Positions 22,384-34,538 of a DNA stretch of 64,000 bases are shown here, piece by piece. How positions within the stretch are numbered: the stretch's first letter is position 1; every line of letters starts with the position of its first letter. This DNA is from Brachionus manjavacas. Its lineage: Eukaryota > Rotifera > Eurotatoria > Ploima > Brachionidae. Made by a program: the position numbers and the translations under genes. The stretch lies in NCBI GenBank assembly GCA_019054805.1, contig JAHQIY010000004.1:4216001-4280000 (forward strand), given 5' to 3'. Under the pieces are notes generated by a model, which searched no databases, was not told the origin of the DNA, and was given only the letters and a program-made list of their open reading frames with translations.

Positions 22384-22595
22384 TTAACACTAGAAAGCCA
22401 GGCGGGTCAAATTGACCCGATTTTTTACTTGATTTATTTTCTAAAAAAATAAATGTATGAAAAAATGGCTTGTTAGAACTAAAAAACTTTTTATTATCTT
22501 TAAAAAATTGTATTAGTTTCCAAATATTTTTTTTATTTCTCTAGATATTAATTTTTTTAATTTTGCAATAAAACAGCCAGGCTTTCTTGTGTTAA
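22384..22595. mobile_element. TTAA-flanked MITE (piggyBac-like)
   Basis: TTAA at 22384-22387 and 22592-22595 flank a 204-bp element. Its ends are CACTAGAAAGCCAGGC and GCCAGGCTTTCTTGTG, which are inverted repeats with one mismatch. Next to the left end is the palindrome CGGGTCAAATTGACCCG. TTAA target duplication is the hallmark of piggyBac transposons. It sits inside the LINE relic. Confidence 0.8.
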
Positions 22596-24053
22596 GAAAT
22601 TATCTGATCCAGTGTATTAGATAAGACAGACAGGCAAGTTGACTGCAATTAATTAAAAAATTAAATAATTGTTAATTGCTCTGTCAAAAGCTTTAGAGAT
22701 ATCAAAAAAATCAGCAGCAATCCTTTTTTATTCTGTTATGATTCAACACTTTTTTGAATTAAGAAAATTGATCGTTCTTTAATAAGTTAGCTATTTCTCT
22801 CAAGAACGTCCAAGTAACAAGGCAACTAGTCATGCTTATTGGAGATAAACAGATGGTTCATGGATTGCAAAAGATTTCTTAGGAATCATTGTTATGTTAA
22901 CTACTTTCCAAACTTCAAGGATCGTACTTTGCTCTAAATTTTAATTAAATAGATGAATGGTCTCTTTAAGAGTTTTCTTTTTTTTTAGCATTTGGTTATT
23001 TATAAGAACCAGACCTGCTCGAGTTCCACCTTTGAGCTTGTTTATTGCGCAAACAATTCTGGAAAAAGAGTTATCGAGCCTAGGAGTTGTTTTTTATTCT
23101 TGGCAAACTCTAAAATTGTTTTTGTTACTTTATTAAACTAATCTAGCATTTTATTGTCTAAATAGGGACTAAAGGTAGATTCAAATAGCTCTTCAAATAG
23201 TTTTTCTTTTTCTTTTTTAATTTAATATTCAGTCTCTACTGTTCTTTTATAAATTCTATGATAAACTTGATTTATTGATTTTTTTATGGTTTACTGGAAA
23301 ACTTGAATAAGCTGCATTTAGAATCTTATGAGTAATAATGTCGCTGAGTTCTTCGATGCTTTTCGTGGTTCGAAGTTGTGAGTTATTGTGGCTTAGATTA
23401 TTACGGAAAAGTTTCCAGTTTTCTTTTTAAAAGTTAAAAATATTTTTAGTTTTGTTAATATTTAGAGAGTGAATTGCAAGACAAGACAGGAAAAGCAAAT
23501 TTGAATTGGAAAATGATCACTTATCATGTCTTGACATTTTAAGTGATTTTCATGTTTTGCCATTTTAGGTTTTTTTAAGCTTAAGGTCAGGTGTTCCAAA
23601 GATTTCATAGTTTAAATTTAAATCGCTGCATCTTCAAAATATTTTTCAAATTTTCAAAGTTAATCTAACGAGACTGAACACTAAAATTTTTAATTCTCTA
23701 TAAAGTTAATAAGAATGAGAAAATTAAAAAAAAATTTCGGCGATAAGAGAATTAATTAACAAAGTGTTCGTGAAAAAGATCAAATTTTAATTCAAGCAAA
23801 AAAATATGTTCAAATTAAATTAATAAAATTAAAAATTGACATCTCAAATGTTAAAATTTTAAAATATTGATCTTATTTTTCAGCAATTTATTAATCTAAC
23901 AAAATTCCAAATGTTTTTTTTTAATGAACCTTTTAGTCTGAATGGATTAATTTCGTCATAAAAAAGATTAAGATGGAAACAGCATCAGGACCTAATTTTA
24001 AAAAATTATACTCAAAATACATTCAAAGATATAATTTAACTTTTTTAAAGATG

Positions 24054-24078
24054 CAACACACACGCTAGATGTGTGTTG
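24054..24078. repeat. hairpin near MULE fragment
   Basis: CAACACACA and TGTGTGTTG form a perfect 9-bp stem with loop CGCTAGA. It lies about 80 bp before the MULE-like ORF; its relation to that ORF is not known. Confidence 0.5.
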
Positions 24079-24155
24079 TTCAGATTTGTTAAAATTCAGT
24101 CTCACTTACTTGATGACTCAACAAATCTTCTTTTTCAGTAAATGAATTTAAAATT

Positions 24156-24425
24156 ATGATGTTATCTTTGAGACTTTTGGAATATTTGGGATCAGGTATT
24201 GATGGATGGTTTCATTTAAATGCCACTTACAAACTAATTAGAAATGGATTCGTAATTATAATTGTGTTCGGCAAGACTGACTTAAGGCATAAGTTTTATC
24301 CCATAGAATTTTTAATTAGCAACCAAGAACAAAAAGAATATTTTACATATATTTATTCTGGACTCATTGACATTTTTAATTTTAAATATAACATTTGTAA
24401 GTCTTTCTCCCAAAGAATCTTATAA
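24156..24425 (+). pseudogene. MULE transposase fragment
   Basis: The 89-codon frame contains FHLNATYKLIRNGFV, then FGKTDLRHKFYPIEF and NQEQKEYFTYIYSGL. This corresponds to the MULE transposase core, usually (L)HLDATYK..GFP..VLGVSDxxRKFHPI..SNExxEDY. The first catalytic aspartate of the family (LDATYK) reads asparagine here. Only this one domain piece is open, so the copy is a dead fragment. Confidence 0.65.
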
Positions 24426-24613
24426 ATACTCAAAAATTTTATTTATAATATTCACTTGTCGCACAATCCTAAAGTTATGTTGGAAAATTAACAAAAATTT
24501 AGTGTTTTTGATAAAGAATATTGTTCATATTGTTTATTATTTTTCTAAAATAAGTTTTCTTTAAAAATATATAGTTTGGAAAATAACCAGATATAGTTGA
24601 AATAAAACGAAAC

Positions 24614-25001
24614 GGTCCAAATGGTCGCGATCAAAAACCGTACTGTCAGCGATGCAATGCCGTTCAGTACTAACTATGTTTATTTTAATTATTTTTATTT
24701 ATTTCTCTCTATTAACATCAATGCTAATGTAAAAATTTATTAAAAATTGTTATCTAAATTTTAAATTGTAAAAAAAATAATAGTTTTATAATAATTATTT
24801 GTCAAGTTGTTTAATTTTAAAACTTATTTAATAAATGATATAATTTCTCCGCTTCTTTCTTTCTCTTCTATTCCTTTTTCATTTTTTTTTAGAGTTTTTT
24901 TAGATGATCAGGTAGCATTAAAATAGATAAATAAAAAAGAAAAATATAGTCTTTCTGGAACAGACGGTACGATACGGTTTTCGGTCGCGACCACTTGGGC
25001 C
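24614..25001. mobile_element. 388-bp MITE with about 33-bp inverted repeats
   Basis: The left end GGTCCAAATGGTCGCGATC continues with AAAAACCGTACTGT. The right end, reverse-complemented, reads GGCCCAAGTGGTCGCGACC then GAAAACCGTATCGT. These GC-rich arms stand out from the AT-rich surroundings. No convincing target duplication and no ORF, so the superfamily stays open. Confidence 0.7.
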
Positions 25002-26009
25002 ATGTTATTTTTAAAATACCCACTGTAGGTTGAAATCAGAACTTAGTACTTCCTTTCAGCCAAATCATGTAGGTTTTTACTTTTATTAATGCTGTTGAAT
25101 TATTTTTGATTTAAAAATTTTAGAAATTTTTAATTATAATTAATTATAAGCAGATAGTTACTTGAATTGAAAATGTTTGAAATTTCATAAAATAGTTGGC
25201 CACTTAAAAATTTTTAGAAAGATTTATTACATGGAACCTTTTAAAATAAAATGATACGATCAAAAATTTAAAACATTCAATTAAGTCTATTAAAAAAATG
25301 AAATCACCTTTTTTGGTAATGTGATAGATTTCAAAATCATCAATTTATTTTTCATTTTTTAATCAAATTTCTAAAAAAAAAATAAATTTTTAGTAATCCT
25401 CGGCTCTGAGTCAGTCGAACATTTTGTATATATATAAAAAATTTGTTTATCATCAAGGCTCATTCCAGAAAAGTCCATGCGAATTTTTATGAAATAATAT
25501 AATTATTTTATGCCCTGATCGTCTCACGGGACTAAAAAGTCTTTTTTTTTAACTGTCAAAATTTTTTTTAATATCAAGATTAACTCGTTCTTATTTTAAA
25601 TTTTTACCTTGAGCACCTCTAGCTACTAAATTTGACTCAATTTTATTATTGTTTGCTATTAGTCGTGATCTTAGCTCATCTGGATAGAAATTAAAAATTT
25701 AAGTGATCTTCAGTTTACGTTTTTAAATTTCTGTGATCTTAAAATAATAGAATTAATTAAAAATAGTTTATTAAAACAAAAAAAATCAATTAATCAAGCA
25801 ATGATATTTAAAAACAATTATTTATTTGTTTTTATGTGCTTTTGACTTATGTAGCTGCAAACCTCATTCAGCTTTATATTTTTTCTCCACACCTTTTCCC
25901 ATACAAATCTACCAATGTAAGTCAATATTTACATTCAGAATTACTTCATTAACTTTAGCATTTGCTTCATCAGAAACTGGTACACTAGTATAAGATTACA
26001 AGCACCATT
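25002..26009. other. intergenic, no feature seen
   Basis: AT-rich sequence with nothing I can support. The minus strand just below the Merlin fragment may hold its decayed C-terminal part. Confidence 0.4.
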
Positions 26010-26125
26010 AACCGACAAAGTTAACTTTATGATTAACTTTCATAAGCTTAGAGCTTTTGAGTGAAGTAATTCGGTTGTAAGACGACCAAGTATCACTAAT
26101 GAAATATTTTATATCGAAATTAGCA
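26010..26125 (-). pseudogene. Merlin / ISXO2-like transposase fragment
   Basis: The minus strand reads FISDTWSSYNRITSL then LMKVNHKVNFVG. This matches the second catalytic aspartate block of ISXO2-like (eukaryotic Merlin) transposases, where the usual form is SDxWxxY..l...H..VNHS.nFV. Stops follow directly, so it is a relic. Confidence 0.65.
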
Positions 26126-27291
26126 ACCAAACCTAAAAAATAAACTAAAACAGTAAATTTAATGAACAAATTTCAAAATTTGAAATATGCTCAAAATATT
26201 TTAAATGTGTAATTTCATCATTTGCAAGGTCATACGCGGCTATACTGTTTTTTAATGTTAAAAAAATGTTTTTTTGAAGCTTGAATAATTGTGAAATCTG
26301 CAGTGTAATCAATTATGCAATTAAAAAATTTTGAGCATGGATTTAATTTTTTTTAGTTGGCTTTAAAAACTTTAAAAAAATACGAAATAAATTATGCTAT
26401 TTCAAGTTAGCTTGATCTATATTTATATCTCTAATCTGACAAAAAAGTTACTGCATCGAGTCGATCTGCTACACCACAATTATTACCAAGTTGTAACAAA
26501 TCTTTCTTTTAATGATGAAAGAAGTCTAAACATTTTTAAATATTTTAAAATTCTACCAAACAATTATTAATTTTTTTTTATATGTTTCACCTTAATGGCC
26601 GCAATTTAAATAAATAGTAATTATAATTTTACTTAATTGATCGATTTTAATCTTGAAGCAAATATGTTTAAGTGATATTTTTTAATCATGTCTATAATCA
26701 ATTAATTTTTTCAATTCTCACTTAATATTTTTTTGAACATATTTTATGTAAGGTAAATATGTTTTCTTTATTTAATTATTTTTTCTGTTTCATAAAATAT
26801 AACTTAAGAAATAAATTCCATTAATTCACAATTCCAAATAAATTTTTAAAATAGAACAAAAAACATTTAAAATATTAGAAAATATGTATTTTACTTTAGA
26901 TTTTTAAAATTCTTAATGAATGAAGTATTTTTATTTATTTTATATTTTCAAACCACTTACTCAAACGAAATCAATGCTTGAATAAATAATTTTTTAGGCT
27001 CATTGTAAAATATGTGTAACAAGTGCCAAAGTTTTATATAAAATTAAAGTTTTATAAAAATTTAGTTTTATCGATTTTATCAATTAATCATCTTAATAAT
27101 TGATACTTTTAATTTTTTCTAAATATAATTTTATTCTCGAGAGAATTTAAATTATTTAAAAACATGTGAAATAAAATTCAAAACAAATGGAATTTAAATT
27201 AAAATTTATTGTTTTTCTAATGTTTACAATTTTAGTTAGTATCCGCTACTTGAAGATATTTTATATATGCATAAAATGATATATATATACA
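26126..27291. other. intergenic, no feature seen
   Basis: AT-rich; no exon, RNA gene or element boundary recognised. Confidence 0.45.
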
Positions 27292-27999
27292 TGTTACAGT
27301 AAATTCCTATAACACGTTAATTTGTAAATTTACTGGTCTACCAGTAAAAATGTAAAACAAATAGGAATAAAATTATGTTTTGTTTTTTTATTAGTAATTT
27401 TGTAAATTTACTTTTAGGTTAGTAATTATGTAAAGCAATTTTTTAGTTTCAGTAATATACTAAAACTTGAAGAATGGTCAATCCAGAGCCATTAATTGAA
27501 GATCTTCCTATTGATAATATTATCGATAAAATAATTCTTTGTTGGTATAAGAAATAATGCACGTGATAATCAACAAAAACAAGCACAAAAATTGTTGACA
27601 AGAAGTAAGAAATATATTCCAGAAGCTTTCTTGGTAGTCAAGGTATGGTAAAATGCAACTGCACTGGTCAATGAATGACAAATCGATGTGGTCGCAAAAA
27701 ATCCCAGTTGTTATGTAACTCAAGATGTCATGGAGGGAATTCAAGCTGCAAAAACAAATAAATTTTTGATTACACTATTTCAGTAATTTACTAAAAAGAT
27801 TCCAGTAAATTACAAAAAACTCAAAGAGAAAAATATTTTTTTTTATTTTGAAAATATACGTTTCGTTTCAGTAATTTACTACACTTGTTTTAGTAAATTA
27901 CTTAAATAATAAAAAATCAGTAAATGTCTAAAATTTATTCATTTTTTATGTTTAACATTTTTACTGTTAGACCAGTAAATTTGTAAATTTACGGTAACA
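27292..27999 (+). mobile_element. Ginger/KRBA2-like DNA transposon remnant
   Basis: The ends are inverted repeats: TGTTACAGTAAATT at the left and, reverse-complemented, TGTTACCGTAAATT at the right. Both then share TTTACTGGTCTA(C/A)CAGTAAAAATGT. Inside, the plus strand keeps ARDNQQKQAQKLLTRS, then, in another frame, MVKCNCTGQ, a TGA where a cysteine is expected, TNRCGRKKSQLLCNSRCHGG. This is the helical linker and Cys-rich tail seen in integrase-type proteins of the KRBA2/GIN group. The integrase core is missing. Confidence 0.6.
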
Positions 28000-28140
28000 T
28001 ATATAAGTTGAAATTTTTGGGTAGTGCTACAATTAAATACCATGAGATCAACAAGTTGACGAGTTTTCTAAGTAAATTACTTAAAAGCATAATTTAAAAT
28101 TTTCCGTAGAATATATGGTAACAATTAAAAACATGAAGAA

Positions 28141-28390
28141 AAATTAAATTCTTAGGAATCATACAAGACTCAAAACTAGCATTTGGTTCAATAGTGGATG
28201 AATCAAAAGAACGCAAAGACTTGATAGAATTAAAAACCTCTCGAATAAGAAATGGAACCTAAAGTGGTAAACATTAGGAAATCTATACAAATCTTTAACA
28301 TGATCAATTAAATATTATTCTTTCCCTTGTTTATATTCATTATCAGAAACTAACATAAAAACTACAATTCATTCAAAATAGTGACGTTGG
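28141..28390 (+). pseudogene. LINE reverse transcriptase C-terminal fragment
   Basis: The plus strand reads IKFLGII..SKLAFGS, then RIKNLSNKKWNLKW and, in the same register, TLGNLYKSL..YYSFPCLYSLSETN. This is the thumb region after the RT core of Jockey-like LINEs, with the typical order FLG..D.kL, l..lk.l..k.wgl...TL..LYKSL, and S..eYs. Stops and frameshifts are present. Confidence 0.65.
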
Positions 28391-28641
28391 TCATTGACTG
28401 CTTGGCTTACCGTCAAAATTTTAAAAAAATTTTTTAAATAGTAAATTTTCATTTCGGTTATTAAAATAAACATTTATTTAATGTAATGTAATAATTAAAT
28501 GTTTATTTAAAATGATTCTTCAGTTTTATAGGTGAACAAAAAATATAATAGAACAAAGATTTATTTATTAATCGAATTTTGGTTAACCGAAATTAGCTAA
28601 CCACAAAATCAAGCATACCCAACATCATTAGTTCTTTAGAA

Positions 28642-29985
28642 ATGGAATTAATGGCAGCTGATATCTTTTATGTTAGAAATCTCTCGATCACTATTTTCTG
28701 CCTCAAAAAAAAGAACTCTATTCTAACTTTAATCATTTTTTTTGTCTTACACTTTTAATTATTTTATTGTATTTATTTTAAAGTATAAAATTTTTTTTAA
28801 AGTATGAACTAAAAACATTTGGCTGAAAGGAAGGACTAAGATCCATTCCAAACTTCCAGGGTATTACCCAAACTATATTTTTAATAAATAAATAAATAAA
28901 CATCACTAATTCAAAGCTCATCAGGAAGATATTACTTGAACCTAAAATATGATAGTTCTTCCAACATTTTACATCAAGAACTATTTATTGAACAAACAGT
29001 CTTGAATCGACTTTTCTTGTTGAGTGAGAGATATGTAAGGACAGTATTTCGAGCCATTCTGTTTCATCAGTTGTCAAACTAATGACTGAACATAAAGAAG
29101 GCTTCAAATCAAGATATATCGAATATCAAACTCCATAATGTAATTGGTAAACATTTTATTCTATTTTACATTTGTCAATGACAATTTAAGTAAAAAATTC
29201 CCAAAAAGAACTGGCTTTATTATTAAAAAAATCAAAATATCATTTTTGATAAAATAAAATCATTTAATATTTATTCCGGTCATCTTTTTTAAAAATTGAA
29301 AATTCTTTAATGCTTTATCGATTTTTATTTTTTGTCGGAATTTCGGAAACAAATTTAAGAGAATTATCGAACAGATTTTTTTGAATTTTTAACCAAATAA
29401 AGTTCAATACATAGTCAAATAGAAAAAAAACTTCTCAGTTTGTATCTTACTATTTTTTGCTTCTTTCCAGAACCGCTGAATAATTAAACATGTAACACCT
29501 TTGATTAATTAATTTTTAATCTATTTTTTTTTAAATTTATTTAGTTTTATTTATATATTTTTGATTTTTATTTTTAGTCTAAATTAAAAAAAAATAAATA
29601 ATAATAAAATAATAATTAAAAAATGTTGATTGTTTAAAACTAATCATTAAAAACTTTTGAATTTAAAGTGTTTCAATGACTTCAGATGGCATTGAACTAT
29701 TTCAAAAGGTTATCGTTTTTCCAAATAAAAGTTTAAAGCTTTAAAAATCTTTAAAAATTTTCATTTTTATTCTTTTACATAACACGGTTCGTTTTTTTCA
29801 AATTTTATTATGGTAAAATAATTTGTTATGTACTGGTCCAAAAACCGCCACTGACAGACCAAAACAGGGAAAAGTTCAAATTAAATATATTTGAAGCAAT
29901 CTTGAATTTTTGAAATTTGAAAACTCAACAGTTTGTGAATGGGAAGCAAATTTTTTTTCAATTATCAGCTGCCATTAATTCCTCT
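28642..29985. repeat. inverted repeat pair of 19 bp
   Basis: GAATTAATGGCAGCTGATA occurs at about 28645-28663 on the plus strand and at about 29964-29984 on the minus strand. The minus copy lies in a short open stretch (HLDEIQKMREELMAADN). This could mark two fragments of one element family in opposite orientation. The boundaries are not defined. Confidence 0.45.
28811..28901 (+). mobile_element. LINE/SINE 3' tail with AAAT repeats
   Basis: TTTGGCTGAAAGGAAGGACT is followed by CCAGGGTATTACCC, a small hairpin, then TTTTTAATAAATAAATAAAT. The upstream part recurs at 1601-1650. Hairpin plus AAAT repeats is the same layout as at 22150-22304 and 52920-52975. Confidence 0.6.
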
Positions 29986-32900
29986 CTCATTTTCTGAATT
30001 TCATCTAAATGTATTGTATCAGATTTCCAAACCTTATTCACGATTTACTCATTTTTTATTTTTTCCTCTCACTTGAAGATTAGAAATTTTTATCGGAAAA
30101 AATAGATTTTTAAATTAATTAAAGCTGTAAAAGATTCAATAAATTATAAAATTTTCTAAAATGAATTCTAAATTAAATTTTTCAGTAAACGATTTAGGTT
30201 CTTTAATAATTACAAAGAAAGAAGTTGGAAAAATTAGATAAATTTTAACTCAGAATTTTGTTATACATTCCAACTTAGTTTTTAAAAAATTAAATTGCAC
30301 AAATTTTAAATTTAATTAACGAAAAAAAATTTTTAATTTTTTCCCGGCTGAAAATTAATTTTAAGCTTTTATCTGTAAAGATTATTTAGTTTTTTTTTAA
30401 ATTAAATTAAATCACAATTTTATTTTACACCTAATTAAAATCTAATTATTTAAATATTTAAAAAAAATAGTTTTTAGAAAAAATGGACTAAATTCCTAAA
30501 ATAAATTTTTTTAGTTTTCTTGGTCAGAATTATTTAGTTTTACTTTAACAAATCATAATGGTTAGCTTAGATTAATAATGTTAAAGAGAAAATAAAATTT
30601 GCATCAATAAATGTGGTAAATTAAAATGCAATCTATTTTCAATAAGCTTATTCACAATGGATTTTAAAATTATCCATAATAAATTAAAGTAATATTTATT
30701 TAAATCAAGTCTATTTAAAAATTCAAATTTTCAATTTACCACAGCAATTTTTTATGAGATAATATTTCTCAAATAAAATATCAATTTTTAAATACAACAA
30801 TAATATTTGACACAACATTTTGAATGCGTAAATTCTCTTGATTTTAAAATTTAATACTAATAATACCATTCCAGAGAAAATAATATTTATTATTTAAAAA
30901 TAAAGGTTTTTTTTAAACAGTATCAAAACACAAATTGTTTTTTAATTAATCAAATGTTAAAAATTGAATTTTGAAATAAAATTTTACAAAACATTCTAAA
31001 AAAGTAACAATTTAAAAGTAATGCTAAAAATTAACAATAGCTATTGTTTGAATATAAGAAGTAAAAATTAAATACCTTTTAAAAATTGAAAAAAATTCTT
31101 TTAGTATTGCCAATTTTTTTTTTATAATGTAAATATTTCTAACGTGTATTCAATTGTATTGTCAATCTTCGTCGAAATCATGTTAAAAAGTTATTATATA
31201 TTAGTTACTTTGTTTTTAATAAAAAAAAATTAGTTATCTCCCAGTAAGCCAAATTCTATAATTTTTAATTTAATTAATTTCTCAAATAGCAGCCATTCTG
31301 ATATATTTAGTTCAAATTTTTTCAATTATTATATTTTTTTTTAATAAACTTGATTTAAAAAATTTAAATAATCATGTAAAACTTCGTAGAATAGTGAAAC
31401 AAATTTTTGTCATCGAATCAATTAAGTAAAGCTCAGTAAATATTTATAAAAATTTATCATTTTTATCTTTTCATTCTAATTCAACAAACTATATATTCTT
31501 CTGGTCACTCATTATCTCCAGTTATTGACTATATTAATTCTTAAAACCATTTATTTGATTTTTTCAATTGTAAAAAATGTGCAATGATTTGAACATTAAA
31601 AATTGCTTATAATGTTTTTTAGGATTTTAAAAACGCTTTCCTGATATCGATTTTAAATTATTTGCCTAATAATTAAGTAATCATTTCATGTAATAACAAT
31701 TGCATTTTATTTTCTAACGATTGGTACGGTTTTTTTTTAATATTTTTTAGAGTCCATATAATTCTTTATGAAATTATTCATGTGTTGTATTATTTCTTAA
31801 TAATATATTTCTAAATAAATTGGTTACTTAATCAATGATTTTAGTTCAATTTTCATGGATTTACGAAAATTTTTTTTAAAAATAATGATTTAAAAAAAAT
31901 AATAAAAAGCTACAGCAGGATTTACCCGTAGAGCAAGACTCGAAGGCTTCACTATGGTGGCTAAAACGAATTTATTAAAAATTGTTTTTTTGGAGACAAA
32001 AAATCGTCTATAATAGACAGATTTTACAACACAATTTTTGAATTTTTTTTGACTTAAAAAGTATGAAAAAATCAAGAGATTAAACATTTAAGTGAAAAAA
32101 ATAAAAATTTAAGTAGATTAAATTTAGATATTTTTAATTCAGTTTGAATTTATTTGAAATATATTAGAAAATTGATAAAGTTGACAATTGCTGCATTTAA
32201 AATTGTTTACTATTGAATCTTTTACTTTAAAATCCATAATTCATTACAATAATGCCTGAAAAGTGTTTAAAAAAAATTTAAATTTTTGCATGTACTGTAA
32301 ATATTTGATTTTTTACTAGGTAATTTGCTTTTAAAAAAATTATAAGATAAAAATATTTGTTGTTTTTTAAATGTTTTGTTTAAGTGAAGCATTAGCTTTT
32401 AAAATTAATATAAAGTTCCCTTTTCTTGTGCTTATTAAATTTTTATTTTTCAATGATTTATTAAAGCATTAAAAGTGAATTCTATACTTAATCAACTGAT
32501 AATTTCTTCAAAGCTCTTTTTTATTCATATGTCAAACAATTGAATTTTTATAGCATATTTTAGAATTTTTTAATTTTTTTTCACATCTCGATTAAACTTT
32601 GTTTTTTTCATTTTAATGCTGTAGAAGTTCACATTATACGATTCTATTCAAGCCGCCAAATTTAATTTATCAATCAGACTTTTTTGTTAAATGTTTAAGA
32701 AAATGCATACATTTCAATTGATCGACAAACTTATGTTTTTAATCAAATAAATTCACTTTCAATACGAAGAAAAATATAATCAAGTTTTTATAAGTAAGTC
32801 TTATCACATAAATTTTTTTTTCAATTTTTGAAAAAAATTTAAATATTTTTTTTCAAGTGTTCAATTAGATTTAAAAGAATTTGGATTTTTTTCTTACAAA

Positions 32901-34538
32901 AGTCTTGTATTACCAAGAGAGATTTAGCGAGAAAATTTCTTATTAATTTCCAAAGAGATTTGAAAGGCTTTCGTAAGCTTTTCTTTAATATATCCACTCT
33001 TTCAAATTGTGTTTGACTTCATCCTGAGGAAAAAATTAAATTGAAACTAAAAAGCAAAATAGTCAAAATTATTTAGTATTTTTTTTTAAATAAATAGTTA
33101 AATATATGAATTTTAAATCAAAAAAATAAATTATATCTTAAAAATTGCTCAGTCAAAAATATTTAATCCTTTAATTTTTCATTCGATTGTTGGTTTGAAA
33201 CAATTGGAGACAAAAATTATTTAATTGAAAGCTAAACTAGCTAAATATTTTCAAATATTTTCACCTAAAATAAATAATTTTTGGTAGAAGAAACAAAATG
33301 AACGCATATTTCTTTAACATCAATTAAAAATTTTGAGTAAATCAATTTTCGGTATTATTTTTTGTTTCCGAAAATAATTTCTTCCAATAGTCTAATTTAT
33401 TTACCGTTAGTTTTTTGAATGAATCATTTAACATAAAAAGATTTTTACGTAAAATCAGATATTCACAGAATTTTTATTATTTCAAAAAATATAATAGATA
33501 AAATGAAATATTTTAATTAGTTTTCCAACTTCTAATAGGCAAATTGACATTCTCATAAAAAATTAGATTTTGAAATATTTCTACAAAAAATTTATCTTAT
33601 GATGATTTTCTTTTGTCATTTATACATGAGAAAATGTCTCTTTGCTCCTCGATTAGACGTCAAGTAAGATAATCAGGTTGTTTTGCTTATATTTAGGAAT
33701 TATTGATCTACACAAGAAACATTTACTAAGTAGTGTCTTGAATTGATTTGGAAAAATTAATAAATATACCATTTAACACTCAATTTATTAAGTTGAACTA
33801 CCAGAAATTTCGTTAATTAAAAAAATTTGCTAAAACAATATTGTTTTGAAAATGGAAGATCTTTTTTTCCATATTTAAGATTTTTTTATCATCAGTATTG
33901 ATTTACGATTTGAATTTTCCAGTAGATTTTTATGTAAATTACAAATAAGAGTCAACCTAGTACTCACCCTATGGTACAACTCATGAAGATTTAGTCAATA
34001 AATCTTAACTTTTCTGCTGGGCATTTGAATTTTGGAACAAAAAAATTATAACAAAAGCTTAAAATAAATGATTTTTTTGTAATTCTAAAACTCGTTCTGC
34101 AAAATGAACAAGATGAAAAGAAATTATTTAACCAAGACATAAATCATATTGACTTATAAAACTTTAGAGAAAATTTTAAATTATGTATGAATCATTTTCT
34201 ATTTAAAAAAATTTAAAATCTAAAATTTTTTATTCAATGTTTCAAAATCAATTTTTCTTTGAAAACATAAGTACTCAGAAATAAAGATATTAGCAGTAAT
34301 TGTTAAGAGAAATTACATTTCATAATTAAGATAATTTTCAATAAATTTAAAAATTTATTTATTTGGAACAAAAAATTTCATTTATAGCCAAAAACACGGG
34401 TTTTTAGTTTATCTTGATTTGTGTTTATTTTCCAATATTCACCAAAAATTATTCTCGACCATTCTTATAAAGCAACTAGCTGAATTGAACAATATTATAA
34501 TTAAATCTCCTTTATCATTTTAACTTTGACCAGCTATA
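28902..34538. other. AT-rich gene desert
   Basis: About 5.6 kb without a supportable gene. Scattered GC-richer scraps (29000-29140, 31905-31975) look like old transposon coding sequence but give no readable domain. The 65-codon minus-strand ORF at 31890-32087 contains PSSLALRVNPAVAFYY and is not recognised. Confidence 0.45.

Larger units (their letters stand above)
21400..23640 (-). mobile_element. LINE relic with endonuclease end and reverse transcriptase
   Basis: Read on the minus strand from 23640 down: LNLNYEIFGTPDL and ISDHFPIQICFSC (end of the AP-like endonuclease), NWKLFRNNLS..IEELSDIITHKI, RLDNSFSRIVCAINKLKGG, VWKVVNITMIPKK, DISKAFDRAI, RPFRVNFNGKI..ISAGLSQES, LLFADDLIAFFIG near 21710 (catalytic FADD) and LNKWKIKICPNKC. 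This is the order of Jockey-clade LINE ORF2. It carries frameshifts and stops and is interrupted by two younger insertions (22137-22317 and 22384-22595). Confidence 0.85.

Noticed and set aside
27520..27744. 74-codon minus-strand ORF in the TIR-bounded element
   Set aside because: The plus strand carries the recognisable helical linker and Cys-rich block; the minus ORF is its shadow.
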